This document shows, in pieces, positions 16,712 to 25,187 of a DNA stretch of 36,214 nt. Each line of letters opens with the position of its first letter. Within the stretch, counting starts at the first letter, position 1. The stretch spans positions 1 to 36,214 of the forward strand of contig NZ_MUBA01000011.1 of NCBI RefSeq assembly GCF_002154575.1. Direction: 5' to 3'. The position numbers were made by a program, and so were the translations under genes. Under the pieces are notes generated by a model that worked only from the letters and a program-made list of their open reading frames with translations, was not told where the DNA came from and did no database searches. Source of the stretch: Streptomyces bobili (GTDB taxonomy: Bacteria > Actinomycetota > Actinomycetes > Streptomycetales > Streptomycetaceae).

Positions 16712-17997
16712 GCACGGCACCCATCCTCTACACCACGGACGGCGTCGAGGACTTCGCGCTCGACCCGATCGAGCAGGCCATCGCCGACATCGCCGCAGGC
16801 CGCCCCGTCGTGGTCGTCGACGACGAGGACCGCGAGAACGAGGGCGACCTCGTCATCGCCGCCGAGAAGGCCACCCCCGAGATCGTCGCCTTCATGATGA
16901 GCGAGTGCCGCGGCCTGATCTGCGCCCCCATGGAGGGCGACGAACTCGACCGGCTCGAACTCCCGCAGATGGTCGCGGACAACACCGAGTCGATGAAGAC
17001 CGCGTTCACCGTCTCCGTCGACGCCTCCGCCGCGCACGGCGTGACCACCGGCATCTCCGCCGCCGACCGCGCCACCACCCTGCGGCTCCTGGCCGACGGC
17101 ACCGCCGAGCCCACCGACCTCGTCCGCCCCGGCCACGTCTTCCCGCTGCGCGCCAGGCCCGGCGGCGTCCTCGTCCGCAACGGCCACACCGAGGCCGCGG
17201 TCGACCTCGCCCGGCTCGCGGGCCTGCGCCCGGCCGGCGCGATCGTCGAGATCGCCGGCGAGGACGGCCGCATGCTGCGCCTGCCCGAGCTGATCCCGTT
17301 CGCCCGCAAGCACGGCCTGACGATCATCTCCATCGAGGACCTGATCGCCTACCGCCGCACGGCCGAGCCGACCGTCCGCCGCGAGGCCGAGACCCGCCTG
17401 CCCACCGTCCACGGCACCTTCACCGCCTATGGCTACCGCTCCACCGTCGACGGCGTCGAGCATGTCGCGCTCGTGCACGGCGAGATCGGCGACGGCAAGG
17501 ACGTCCTGGTCCGCGTCCACTCCGAGTGCCTCACCGGGGACGTCTTCGGCTCCGCGCGCTGCGACTGCGGCCCCCAGCTCGACACCGCCCTGGAGCGCAT
17601 CCAGACCGAGGGCCGGGGCGTCGTCGTCTACCTGCGCGGACACGAGGGCCGCGGCATCGGCCTGCTGTCCAAGCTGCGGGCGTACGAACTCCAGGAGCGC
17701 GGCCGCGACACCCTCGACGCCAACCTGGAACTCGGTCTGCCCGCCGACGCCCGGGACTACGCGGCCGGCGCCCAGATCCTCGACGACCTGGGCGTGCGCA
17801 GCGTACGGCTGATGACGAACAACCCCGAGAAGACCGACGCGCTCACCCGGCACGGCATCGAGGTCGCCGCCCGCGAACCGATGCCCGTCCAGGCGGGCGA
17901 GCACAACATCCGCTACCTGCGCACCAAGCGGGACCGGATGGGACACGACCTGCCCTGGCTGGACACGGCCCCCGTGTCCCCCTGCGGCAACCAGTAA
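16708..17997 (+). CDS. ribBA: Bifunctional 3,4-dihydroxy-2-butanone-4-phosphate synthase / GTP cyclohydrolase II
   Basis: The 429-aa fusion has an N-terminal DHBP synthase domain (residues 15-215) with the acidic metal loop [11 protein letters not shown] and the conserved His in [11 protein letters not shown]. The GTP cyclohydrolase II domain follows, with zinc cysteines in [14 protein letters not shown], then [17 protein letters not shown] and RLMTNNPEK. The Tyr in [11 protein letters not shown] is kept, which fits ring-opening GTP cyclohydrolase II rather than the variant stopping at the formamide. The domains supply the four-carbon and pyrimidine precursors of riboflavin. ATG 16708 follows GGAAGGAG and overlaps the ribM stop. 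Confidence 0.96.
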   Translation: MSTAPILYTTDGVEDFALDPIEQAIADIAAGRPVVVVDDEDRENEGDLVIAAEKATPEIVAFMMSECRGLICAPMEGDELDRLELPQMVADNTESMKTAFTVSVDASAAHGVTTGISAADRATTLRLLADGTAEPTDLVRPGHVFPLRARPGGVLVRNGHTEAAVDLARLAGLRPAGAIVEIAGEDGRMLRLPELIPFARKHGLTIISIEDLIAYRRTAEPTVRREAETRLPTVHGTFTAYGYRSTVDGVEHVALVHGEIGDGKDVLVRVHSECLTGDVFGSARCDCGPQLDTALERIQTEGRGVVVYLRGHEGRGIGLLSKLRAYELQERGRDTLDANLELGLPADARDYAAGAQILDDLGVRSVRLMTNNPEKTDALTRHGIEVAAREPMPVQAGEHNIRYLRTKRDRMGHDLPWLDTAPVSPCGNQ

Positions 17998-18017
17998 GCA
18001 CGGCACGAAGGAGAGAC

Positions 18018-18503
18018 GTGAGCGGCAAGGGTGCACCGGAACTGTCCGTACGCAATGTGGGTGACCTCAGGGTCGCCGTCATCGCGGCACAGTGGCACGA
18101 GAAGGTGATGGACGGACTGGTCGACGGCGCCCTGCGCGCCCTGCACGACCTGGGCATCGACGAGCCGACCCTGCTCCGGGTCCCCGGCAGCTGGGAACTG
18201 CCGGTCGTCGCCAAGGTCCTCGCGGGCCGCGGCTACGACGCGATCGTCGCCCTCGGCGTCGTCATCCGCGGCGGCACCCCGCACTTCGAGTACGTGTGCC
18301 AGGGCGTCACCCAGGGCCTGACCCAGGTCTCCGTCGACACCGGCGTCCCCATCGGCATGGGCGTCCTCACCTGCGACACCGAGGAGCAGGCCCTGGACCG
18401 GGCCGGCATCGAAGGCTCCAACGAGGACAAGGGACACGAGGCGGTGACCGCCGCGGTCGCCACCGCGGCCACCCTCCGCTCAGTATCTGAACCCTGGCGA
18501 TAG
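18018..18503 (+). CDS. ribH: 6,7-dimethyl-8-ribityllumazine synthase
   Basis: The 161-aa protein shows the lumazine synthase hallmarks: [16 protein letters not shown] for substrate ring stacking, [29 protein letters not shown] for phosphate binding and the catalytic His, and [16 protein letters not shown]. It condenses the ribBA products into lumazine, the substrate of RibE, and family members form icosahedral or pentameric shells. GAAGGAGAG just upstream supports GTG 18018; the gap to ribBA is 20 bases. It is the last gene of the riboflavin operon, as hisE appears to have its own promoter. Confidence 0.96.
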   Translation: MSGKGAPELSVRNVGDLRVAVIAAQWHEKVMDGLVDGALRALHDLGIDEPTLLRVPGSWELPVVAKVLAGRGYDAIVALGVVIRGGTPHFEYVCQGVTQGLTQVSVDTGVPIGMGVLTCDTEEQALDRAGIEGSNEDKGHEAVTAAVATAATLRSVSEPWR

Positions 18504-18521
18504 GCAGCCGGGCACAACGGC

Positions 18522-18536
18522 TAGGGTGGGTCCACC
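18522..18536 (+). promoter_or_regulatory. -10 element of a likely leaderless hisE promoter
   Basis: TAGGGT (18522-18527) is followed by nine bases and then the hisE ATG at 18537. No ribosome binding site precedes the ATG. Transcription would start at or within a few bases of the start codon. No good -35 is visible. Confidence 0.45.
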
Positions 18537-18809
18537 ATGTCCAAGAAGACGTTCGAGGAGCTGTTCACCGAGCTCCAGCAGAAGGCCGCCACCGGCGACC
18601 CCACCACTTCCCGCACCGCAGAACTGGTCGGGAAGGGGGTCCATGCCATCGGCAAGAAGGTCGTCGAAGAGGCCGCCGAGGTCTGGATGGCCGCCGAGTA
18701 CGAGGGCAAGGACGCGGCAGCCGAGGAGATCTCGCAGCTGCTGTACCACGTCCAGGTGATGATGGTCGCCCGCGGCATCTCGCTGGACGACGTCTACGCC
18801 CACCTCTGA
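18537..18809 (+). CDS. hisE: Phosphoribosyl-ATP diphosphatase
   Basis: The 90-aa protein has the all-helical MazG-like HisE fold, with the metal-binding acidic motif [32 protein letters not shown]. It removes pyrophosphate from phosphoribosyl-ATP, the second step of histidine synthesis, directly after HisG, whose gene lies 48 bases downstream. As in other Streptomyces the pair is separate from the main his cluster. The start ATG has no ribosome binding site and sits nine bases after a -10 hexamer, so the message is probably leaderless. Confidence 0.95.
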   Translation: MSKKTFEELFTELQQKAATGDPTTSRTAELVGKGVHAIGKKVVEEAAEVWMAAEYEGKDAAAEEISQLLYHVQVMMVARGISLDDVYAHL

Positions 18810-18857
18810 GCCCAGCCCGCCCCCTCCGAACACCACCACGCGAAGGAAGCCGACCTC

Positions 18858-19706
18858 ATGCTGCGCATCGCCCTCCCCAACAAGGGTTCCCTGTCCGGAC
18901 CTGCGGGGGAGATGCTGCATGAGGCCGGCTACCAGCAGCGCCGCGAATCCAAGGAACTGCGGATCGTCGACCCGGAGAACGAGGTCGAGTTCTTCTACCT
19001 CCGCCCCCGCGACATCGCGATCTACGTCTCCTCCGGCCGCCTCGACATCGGCATCACCGGCCGCGACCTGCTCATCGACTCGGGAGCCGACGCCGAGGAG
19101 ATCCTCCCGCTCGGCTTCGCCCGCTCCACCTTCCGCTTCGCCACCAAGCCGGGCACGGCCGCCGGCGTCGAGGACCTCAAGGGCATGACGGTCGCCACCT
19201 CCTACGAGGGCATCGTCGCCGGGCACCTCGCCGAGCACGGCATCGACGCCTCCGTCGTCCACCTGGACGGCGCCGTCGAGACGGCCATCGAGCTGGGCGT
19301 CGCCGAGGTCATCGCCGACGTCGTCGAGACCGGCACCTCCCTGCGCAACGCGGGCCTCGAGGTGATCGGCGAGCCGATCATGAAGTCCGAGGCCGTCGTC
19401 ATCCGCCGGACCGGCGCCGACGGCGAGGACCCCAAGGTGCGGCAGTTCCTGCGCCGCCTCCAGGGCGTCCTGGTCGCCCGGACGTACGTGATGATGGACT
19501 ACGACTGCCGCGTCGAGCAGCTCGAGAAGGCCGTCGCGCTGACCCCCGGCCTGGAGTCGCCGACCGTCTCCCCGCTGCACAACGAGGGCTGGGTCGCCGT
19601 CCGTGCCATGGTCCCCGCCAAGGAGGCCCAGCGGATCATGGACGACCTGTACGACATCGGCGCCCGCGCCATCCTCACCACGGCCATCCACGCCTGCCGA
19701 CTCTGA
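18858..19706 (+). CDS. hisG: ATP phosphoribosyltransferase, long (self-regulated) form
   Basis: The 282-aa protein starts MLRIALPNKGSLS and contains the PRPP-binding segment VVETGTSLRNAGL around residue 160. The C-terminal extension after about 210 (PTVSPLHNEGWVAVRAMV) is the ACT-like histidine-feedback domain of the long form, which works without HisZ. It condenses ATP and PRPP in the committed step of histidine synthesis. GAAGGA lies upstream of the ATG. The gene is co-directional with hisE, and a PH-domain protein gene starts 13 bases after its stop. Confidence 0.96.
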   Translation: MLRIALPNKGSLSGPAGEMLHEAGYQQRRESKELRIVDPENEVEFFYLRPRDIAIYVSSGRLDIGITGRDLLIDSGADAEEILPLGFARSTFRFATKPGTAAGVEDLKGMTVATSYEGIVAGHLAEHGIDASVVHLDGAVETAIELGVAEVIADVVETGTSLRNAGLEVIGEPIMKSEAVVIRRTGADGEDPKVRQFLRRLQGVLVARTYVMMDYDCRVEQLEKAVALTPGLESPTVSPLHNEGWVAVRAMVPAKEAQRIMDDLYDIGARAILTTAIHACRL

Positions 19707-19719
19707 GAACCCCGGAAAG

Positions 19720-20175
19720 ATGTCCGACCAGCCCACGCTCCCCGTCACCTTCCGGCCTAGCCGCACCCGCGCGGTGCTGCTCTCGGCCGGAGTGGCGCTC
19801 TTCGCCGTCATCTCCACCGTCGCCCTGCTGCTGGAGCAGCTCGGCCCGGGGGAGCGGCTGAGCTTCGTCTTCACCGGCGCCCTCTGCTTCTGGGTGCCGG
19901 CCCAGCTGGCCCGGGTCAAGGTCGTCGCCGACGACTCGGGCGTCACCGTGGTGAACATCGCGAGCAGGCGGCGCCTGGAATGGGCCGAGATCCTCAAGGT
20001 GAACCTCCGGTCGGGCGACCCCTGGGTCTTCCTCGACCTCAGCGACGGCACCAGCCTGCCCGCGCTCGGCATCCAGCCCGGCATCGACAAACAGCAGGCC
20101 ATCGCCCATGCGCGTGCCCTGCGGAGCCTCGTGGAGGCCAGGTCCGTGCACCGCTCCGAGAAGGATCAGGGCTGA
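19720..20175 (+). CDS. Membrane-anchored bacterial PH-domain protein
   Basis: The 151-aa protein begins MSDQPTLPVTFRPSRTRAVL, has two hydrophobic segments (about residues 17-35 and 45-62) and then a beta-rich C-terminal domain (VVADDSGVTVVNIASRRRLEWAEILKVNLRSGDPW) typical of the bPH_6 group of bacterial PH-like domains. Its function is unknown; PH-like domains in this setting are generally thought to bind protein or lipid at the membrane. GGAAAG precedes the ATG, 13 bases after hisG. The conserved neighbourhood with hisG does not by itself imply a histidine role. Confidence 0.82.
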   Translation: MSDQPTLPVTFRPSRTRAVLLSAGVALFAVISTVALLLEQLGPGERLSFVFTGALCFWVPAQLARVKVVADDSGVTVVNIASRRRLEWAEILKVNLRSGDPWVFLDLSDGTSLPALGIQPGIDKQQAIAHARALRSLVEARSVHRSEKDQG

Positions 20176-20215
20176 CCCGGACCACCAGCCGAGCACTATC
20201 AGGGCTGACTCGGGG

Positions 20216-20248
20216 GCGTCCAACCTGCCGCTGGACGCTCTGTCTTGA
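20216..20248 (+). terminator. Terminator after the his/PH unit
   Basis: GCGTCCA (20216-20222) pairs with TGGACGC (20232-20238) around a nine-base loop, followed by TCTGTCTTG. It starts 41 bases after the PH-domain gene stop. Confidence 0.55.
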
Positions 20249-20285
20249 TTAATCTGGTGACGGAGACGTTCCCCTTCGCGCCTCC

Positions 20286-20400
20286 ACCCCCGTCGTGCCC
20301 TGCCGGGCGCACGGGGGGTCCTGCTACCCGAGGAGTGACCCTCTCCGGCGATGGACGGTTCGTCCTGTAGTACCTGCGCCGCCCCCTCCCCCGTGGAGGC
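20286..20400 (+). other. Structured leader in front of the CNNM pair, unassigned
   Basis: A strong GC hairpin (ACCCCCGTCGTGCCC against GGGCGCACGGGGGGT, about 20288-20324) and a second small one (GGACG, GTT, CGTCC near 20354-20366) lie in the leader before the CNNM-type gene at 20410. Because CNNM/CorC proteins are linked to Mg or Co, an M-box-like riboswitch was considered. The conserved GGTGAGGCTCC block is absent, so no class is assigned. Confidence 0.3.
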
Positions 20401-20409
20401 GGCGGCACC

Positions 20410-21735
20410 ATGACCATCCCCCTGCTGCTCCTGGCAGCCGCGTTCCTGCTCATCCTCGCCAACGGCTTCTTCGTGGCCGCCGAGTTCGGCCTCGTCACCG
20501 TCGAGCGACAGGAAGCCGAGAAGGCCGCCGCCGAAGGCGACCGACGAGCCCGTACGGTCGTCGAGTCGCTGAAGGAACTGTCCTTCCAGCTCTCCGGCAC
20601 CCAGCTCGGCATCACCATCACCTCCCTCGTCGTCGGCATGCTCGCCGAACCGGCGCTCGCCGAGCTGCTCGGCGGTCCCCTCACCGCGGTCCGTGTCCCC
20701 GAGGGCGCCGTCTCCGGTGTGGCCGTCGTCATCGGCATGCTGCTGGCCTCCGCCGTGCAGATGGTGGTCGGCGAACTCGTACCGAAGAACTGGGCGGTAT
20801 CCAAGCCCCTCCAGGTCGCGCGGTTCGTCGCCGGCCCGCAGCACGCGTTCGCCCGCCTGTTCCGGCCGGTCATCGCCGGTCTCAACGCCGTCGCCAACCG
20901 GCTCGTGCGCGCGCTGGGCGTCGAGCCCACCGAGGAGCTGGCCTCCGCCCGCACCCCCGGTGAACTCGTCTCCCTGGCCCGGCACTCCGCCCGCGCCGGC
21001 ACGCTCGAACAGGACACGGCCGACCTGTTCGTGCGGACCCTGTCGCTGGCCGAGCTGACCGCGCAGCACGTGATGACGCCGCGCGTGAAGGTCAGCGCCC
21101 TCCAGGCATCGGCCACCGCCGAGGACGTGGTCAACCTGACCCGCGCCACCGGCCTGTCCCGTTTCCCCGTCTACCGCGAGAAGATCGACGAGATCGTCGG
21201 CATGGTCCACCTCAAGGACGCCCTAGCCGTCCCCGTCCGCGACCGGCTGCGCACCCCGCTCGGCCGCATCGCCCGCCCGGCCCTGCTGGTCCCCGAGACC
21301 CTGCCCGTGCGGCCCCTGCTGGCCCGGCTGCGCAGCGAGCAGCCCATCGCCGTCGTCGTCGACGAGTACGGCGGCACCGCCGGTGTGGTGACGCTGGAGG
21401 ACATCGTCGAGGAGATCGTCGGCGAGGTCCGCGACGAGCACGACGGCCTGGACATCCCCGAACTGGCCGCCGTCCCGCCCGAGGACGGCAGGCCCGCCTG
21501 GGACGTCGACGGCAGCTGCCGGGTCGACACGCTCCGGCGCATAGGCCTCGACGCGCCCGAGGGACCGTACGAGACGGTCGCTGGGCTCGTCGCCGATCTG
21601 CTCGGCCGGATCCCGGCCGTCGGTGACCGGGCCGAGCTGCCCGGCTGGCGGCTGTCGGTCCGCCGGGTGGGCCACTACCGGGCCGAGCGGGTCCGGATCG
21701 TCCGCACCGCAGTGGTCGTGGAGGTCACCCGATGA
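20410..21735 (+). CDS. CNNM/CorC-type membrane protein with CBS pair and transporter-associated domain
   Basis: The 441-aa protein has an N-terminal DUF21/CNNM domain of three to four membrane helices (residues 1-190; ANGFFVAAEFGLVTVERQ, QLGITITSLVVGMLAEP, VVGELVPKNWAVS), a CBS pair (about 215-330; HVMTPRVKV, SRFPVYREKIDEIVGMVHLKDAL, DEYGGTAGVVTLEDIVEEIVGEV) and a C-terminal CorC_HlyC domain (355-440). Family members are Mg2+ efflux or ion-homeostasis proteins; the older name hemolysin is misleading. GGAGG at 20394-20398 is the ribosome binding site. The stop overlaps the next gene (ATGA), a second CNNM protein, so the two probably form a heteromeric complex. Confidence 0.9.
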   Translation: MTIPLLLLAAAFLLILANGFFVAAEFGLVTVERQEAEKAAAEGDRRARTVVESLKELSFQLSGTQLGITITSLVVGMLAEPALAELLGGPLTAVRVPEGAVSGVAVVIGMLLASAVQMVVGELVPKNWAVSKPLQVARFVAGPQHAFARLFRPVIAGLNAVANRLVRALGVEPTEELASARTPGELVSLARHSARAGTLEQDTADLFVRTLSLAELTAQHVMTPRVKVSALQASATAEDVVNLTRATGLSRFPVYREKIDEIVGMVHLKDALAVPVRDRLRTPLGRIARPALLVPETLPVRPLLARLRSEQPIAVVVDEYGGTAGVVTLEDIVEEIVGEVRDEHDGLDIPELAAVPPEDGRPAWDVDGSCRVDTLRRIGLDAPEGPYETVAGLVADLLGRIPAVGDRAELPGWRLSVRRVGHYRAERVRIVRTAVVVEVTR

Positions 21736-22778
21736 GCGTGCTCCAACTCGCCTTCGCCGGCCTGCTCGTGCTGGCGAACGGCTTCTTCGTCGGCGCCGAG
21801 TTCGCCCTCGTGTCCGTGCGCCGCAGCCAGATCGAACCGCTCGGCACCACGCGCTCCCGCCAGGTCCTGCACGGCCTGGAACACCTGCCCCAGATGATGG
21901 CCGCCGCCCAGTTCGGGATCACCATGTGCTCCCTGACCCTGGGAGCGGTCGCCGAACCGACGGTGGCGCACCTGCTGGAGCCCGTCTTCGAGTGGATCCA
22001 CCTGCCGCACGGCATGATCCACCCCCTGGGCTACGTCATCGCCCTGGCGGCCGTCGTCTTCTTCCACCTCGTCATCGGCGAGATGGTCCCGAAGAACCTG
22101 GCCATGGCGGCGCCGGAGAAGGCCGCGCTGTGGCTCAGCCCCGGCCTGGTCGCCTTCGCCCGTCTCTGCCGGCCGATCACCGTCGCCCTCGGCGCCTGCG
22201 CCCAGGGCATCCTGCGGCTCTTCAGCGTCGAGCCCAGGGACGAGGTCGAGGCCGTCTTCACCAGCGAGCAGCTCAACCGCCTGGTCGAGGACTCCGGCCA
22301 GGCCGGACTCCTCGACCCCGAGGAGCAGGAGCGGCTGGAGGACGCGCTGGAGCTGGGCTCCCGCCCGGTCACGGACGTCCTGCTCAGGCGTGAGTCACTG
22401 GTGACGGTCCTGCCGTCGGTCACTCCGGGGCAGATCGTCGCCCTCACCGCCCGCACCGGCTACTCCCGCTTCCCCGTCGCCGCGGAGAACGGCGCCTTCA
22501 TGGGCTACCTCCATGTGAAGGACGTCCTCGACCTGGAGGAGTCCGAGCGGGCGGTGCCGCAGCAGGTGTGGCGTCCGATGACGACACTGCGTTCCGAACT
22601 GCCGCTGGACGACACGCTCACGGTGATGCGGCGGGCGGCGACCCACCTGGCGCAGGTAGCCGACGCCTCGGGCAAGGTGCTCGGCCTCGTCGCGCTGGAG
22701 GACGTCCTGGAACTGCTGGTCGGCGAGGTGACGGACCCCGCGCACCGGGACTATCCCGAGGTGGTGATGGCGACCTAG
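21732..22778 (+). CDS. Second CNNM-type membrane protein, lacking the CorC_HlyC domain
   Basis: The 348-aa protein resembles its upstream partner: ANGFFVGAEFALVSVRRSQIE, AAAQFGITMCSLTLGAVAEP and VIGEMVPKNLAMAAPEKA in the membrane domain, then a CBS pair (about 225-340; YSRFPVAAENGAFMGYLHVKDVL, GKVLGLVALEDVLELLVGEVTDP). It ends right after the CBS pair, without the C-terminal transporter-associated domain of the neighbour. ATGA overlap implies coupled translation. The likely role is metal-ion homeostasis (Mg2+/Co2+) as a hetero-oligomer with the upstream protein, which is inference. Confidence 0.88.
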   Translation: MSVLQLAFAGLLVLANGFFVGAEFALVSVRRSQIEPLGTTRSRQVLHGLEHLPQMMAAAQFGITMCSLTLGAVAEPTVAHLLEPVFEWIHLPHGMIHPLGYVIALAAVVFFHLVIGEMVPKNLAMAAPEKAALWLSPGLVAFARLCRPITVALGACAQGILRLFSVEPRDEVEAVFTSEQLNRLVEDSGQAGLLDPEEQERLEDALELGSRPVTDVLLRRESLVTVLPSVTPGQIVALTARTGYSRFPVAAENGAFMGYLHVKDVLDLEESERAVPQQVWRPMTTLRSELPLDDTLTVMRRAATHLAQVADASGKVLGLVALEDVLELLVGEVTDPAHRDYPEVVMAT

Positions 22779-22795
22779 ACCGTCCGGTCGCCGGG

Positions 22796-22822
22796 GCGGG
22801 TGGGCCGAACGGGTCCGCCCGC
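22796..22822. terminator. Terminator between the convergent CNNM pair and AAA gene
   Basis: GCGGGTGGGCC, loop GAAC and GGGTCCGCCCGC pair over 11 positions counting G-U pairs. It lies between stops at 22778 and 22837 of converging genes. No clear T-run. Confidence 0.5.
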
Positions 22823-22836
22823 TGCCGTCCCTCCGA

Positions 22837-24696
22837 TCAGGCCGGGTCCTGCGGGCCCCGTCCCGACAGCACCTCGCCGTACGCCTGCATCAGATCCGGC
22901 AGCCGCAGTGTCGACAAGTCGTCCCGTGTCAGCGTCCCCGGGTACGTCGACAGCCGCAGGTCCCGGTAGGCGCAGCTCTTCTCGTACAGGGTGCGCAGGA
23001 AGCGCCCGTTGCCCAGCTCGTCGATCCAGCCCTGGTCCACGACATGCCCGGCGATCGACCGCAGCTCGTCCAGCGCCTCCTCGTCCCACGCGTCCCCGTT
23101 GTCCGCCGCGAGCACCTCACCGATCGACGTGAGTTCGAGCGGACGGTACGACGGGAAGTCGACGCGGGTCGTGAAGCGGGAGGAGAGTCCGGGGTTCGCC
23201 GTGAGGAGGCGGTCCATGCCCTCGGGATAGCCGGCCAGGATCACCACCAGGTGGTCCCGGTTGTCCTCGGCCCGCTTCAGCAGCACCTGCAGCGCCTCGT
23301 CGCCGTACGCGTCGCCCTTGCCGTAGCCGGAATTGGACAGGGAGTAGGCCTCGTCGACGAACAGGACGCCGCCCAGCGCGGAGTCGATCAGCTCGTTGGC
23401 CTTCACGGCCGTCTGGCCCAGGTACTCGCCGACCAGGTCCGCCCGCTGGGCCTCCACGAGGTGATCGCCGCCGAGGAGACCGAGGGCGTAGAAGACGCGG
23501 CCGAGGATGCGGGCCACCGTGGTCTTTCCGGTGCCGGACGGGCCGGAGAACACGAAATGCCGTTTCGGCGGCTGGACCGGGAGGCCCTGCCCGGCCCGCA
23601 ACCGGGCCATGTTGAGCTGCGCCGACAGAGCCTTGACCTGCCGTTTCACCGGCTCCAGGCCCACCATGCGCTCCAGCTCGGAGAGCGCCTCCTCCAGTAA
23701 CACCGGGTCGGTGGGCCCGGCCGGCAGGACGGAGGGTACGACGGTCTTCTCACGGACGGCCGGGTCGGGCACGGTCGGGACGGGACCGACGGACGGCAGG
23801 TCGGAGGGCTCGGTGAGTCTGAGGTCCCGGCCCTCGGTGCCGAACAGCGGGTCCAGGAGGTCCGGCCCGTCCCCGACGTCCTGCCCGATGCCGCTCAGTG
23901 TGATGGCCGCGAGGTCGGCCGTGTCGTCGTAGCCGTCCCCCTCGGCGATCGCGGCGAGCCGGGCCGAGGTGTCCATGAAGGCGGGATCGACGCGGTGCAC
24001 GGCCCGGTACAGGGGGAGCGCGGCGGCGGAACGGCCGGTGCCCTCGTGCGCGCGGGCCAGCCAGTACCGCAGCTCCTTGCGCTGCGGCTGTTCGCTGCGG
24101 CAGCGCATCAGCGCCGTCGCGAGGAGCGGCTCGGCCTGCCCGTACATCTCCAGCCGGACCCGGGCCATACCGCCGAACAGACCGGCCTCGATGCCGAGGA
24201 GGGGGTCGTCGAGCAGCGGGTCGGTGTGCCGGACGAGCTGTTCCCAGTCCTTGACCAGATAGGCGCGGCAGGCATGCAGGAAGCGGACCTGGTGGTCGGT
24301 GTCGACGGGCGGAAGACCGGCGAGCGCCCGGTCCAGCTCGGGCACGTGCCGGCCGTCCAGCCAGTGCGAGGCGTGCGCGAGCAGCAGATCGCGGGGGCTC
24401 TCCAGCACGGGCTGGACCCACCAGCCCAGCCAGTACCAGGAGTTGAGCGTGCGGCGGTGCCGGGTGCGCTGGTCGCCGAAGCGGTCGCGGTGCCGGAACA
24501 TCCTGAGCAGCGCCGTCGTCGTGTCGACGCGCAGCGCGTGCAGCCCGAGCCAGCCGTCGGCCATGCCGGGATCGATCCGCACCGCGTTGCGGAACTCCTC
24601 CTCCGCCTGCGGATACGCGCCCATGGTGTAGGCGTCCACGCCTCGTAGCCAGGCGAGGTCGGCCGGGGCCTCGGGGCCCTGCGTGCCGAAGTCCAT
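22837..24696 (-). CDS. TPR-AAA+ ATPase of the CbbX/SpoVK (EccA-like) family
   Basis: The 619-aa protein starts at ATG 24694-24696 (MDFGTQGPEAP); the frame continues upstream but reads as low-complexity noise. Residues 15-310 are a helical-repeat, TPR-like domain (YTMGAYPQAEEEFRNAVRIDPGMADGW and similar). The C-terminal half is one AAA+ module: Walker A GPSGTGKTT near residue 388, Walker B GGVLFVDEAYSL, and a GLSSRF arginine-finger region. This two-part layout matches EccA, the cytosolic ATPase of mycobacterial type VII secretion, and the CbbX family. No ESX gene is nearby, so the partner is unknown. The preceding 490 bases hold a candidate small RNA. Confidence 0.88.
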   Translation of the reverse strand: MDFGTQGPEAPADLAWLRGVDAYTMGAYPQAEEEFRNAVRIDPGMADGWLGLHALRVDTTTALLRMFRHRDRFGDQRTRHRRTLNSWYWLGWWVQPVLESPRDLLLAHASHWLDGRHVPELDRALAGLPPVDTDHQVRFLHACRAYLVKDWEQLVRHTDPLLDDPLLGIEAGLFGGMARVRLEMYGQAEPLLATALMRCRSEQPQRKELRYWLARAHEGTGRSAAALPLYRAVHRVDPAFMDTSARLAAIAEGDGYDDTADLAAITLSGIGQDVGDGPDLLDPLFGTEGRDLRLTEPSDLPSVGPVPTVPDPAVREKTVVPSVLPAGPTDPVLLEEALSELERMVGLEPVKRQVKALSAQLNMARLRAGQGLPVQPPKRHFVFSGPSGTGKTTVARILGRVFYALGLLGGDHLVEAQRADLVGEYLGQTAVKANELIDSALGGVLFVDEAYSLSNSGYGKGDAYGDEALQVLLKRAEDNRDHLVVILAGYPEGMDRLLTANPGLSSRFTTRVDFPSYRPLELTSIGEVLAADNGDAWDEEALDELRSIAGHVVDQGWIDELGNGRFLRTLYEKSCAYRDLRLSTYPGTLTRDDLSTLRLPDLMQAYGEVLSGRGPQDPA

Positions 24697-24983
24697 CACG
24701 TCCCCCACAAACCGTGCCCCCGTCGGTATGCCGCCGGGCCGGAGCCCCTCGGCTGCCATGGTCGAACCGCTGTGCTGCGGACCGGAGTTGCCAGGTGCGC
24801 GCAGCAGTCGTCCGTAGGTCGCACCGAGGGCATCGTACCTGCGGGGGAGCACCCCGCCGAAGGGTGCGGCACAGCTCGTTCGACGAGGTGGAAGCAGAGG
24901 GGGCGCACCGCCGAGTGGTGACCCTGAGTGAGCTGATGTCGCCACGGCGCGTCCGCAAACCGGCGCGAAAGGGGGTGCTCGGG
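24697..24983. other. Intergenic stretch upstream of the AAA ATPase, no gene recognised
   Basis: Open frames here show no recognisable protein sequence. GTGGGGGACGTG just ahead of ATG 24696 (minus strand) is the presumed ribosome binding region. The only strong signal nearby is the promoter-hairpin unit at 24984-25091. Confidence 0.4.
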
Positions 24984-25057
24984 CAGAACGAAGCCCCCGA
25001 TCACGGGGGAACAACCGGGGGCTTCGCGACTGCGGGGCGGCTTCTGATGCCGCACAT
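24984..25057 (-). ncRNA. Candidate small RNA (about 70 nt) or attenuated leader of the AAA gene
   Basis: On the minus strand a good promoter (25062-25091) is followed by a short stretch with two hairpins: GCGGC, ATCAGAA, GCCGC, and a perfect 11-bp stem CGAAGCCCCCG (25016-25026 complement) with CGGGGGCTTCG (24989-24999 complement), then TTCTGCCC. The second stem has a 16-base loop with a CCCCC run. Promoter, short body and terminator-like stem make an independent small RNA plausible. Because the AAA gene lies 290 bases further in the same direction, an attenuator leader is the alternative. Confidence 0.5.
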
Positions 25058-25061
25058 TGAG

Positions 25062-25091
25062 AACGTAAGACCTGTACGGGCCCTCGGTCAA
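25062..25091 (-). promoter_or_regulatory. Promoter of the candidate small RNA / AAA leader
   Basis: Minus strand -35 TTGACC (25086-25091), 18-base spacer, -10 TACGTT (25062-25067). This is a close match to the Streptomyces housekeeping consensus TTGACN-N18-TANNNT. Confidence 0.6.
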
Positions 25092-25187
25092 GCCGAGTTG
25101 AAGCACTTGGCCAAGTTCAAACGCAAGGCCCTTCACAATTTCACCACATGAGGGCGATCGCTCACCCTCCGTGACGCTGCGGCGCGC

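Noticed and set aside
20250..20409. M-box (Mg) or yybP-ykoY riboswitch before the CNNM genes
   Set aside because: The conserved core blocks of these classes were not found; only generic GC hairpins are present.
24984..25057. 6C RNA
   Set aside because: The remembered family has two hairpins each with six C in the loop; here only one loop has a five-C run, so the name is not applied.
24714..25151. Plus-strand and minus-strand small proteins in the gap before the AAA gene
   Set aside because: Neither frame shows conserved protein features; both run through the promoter and hairpin unit, which explains the sequence better.
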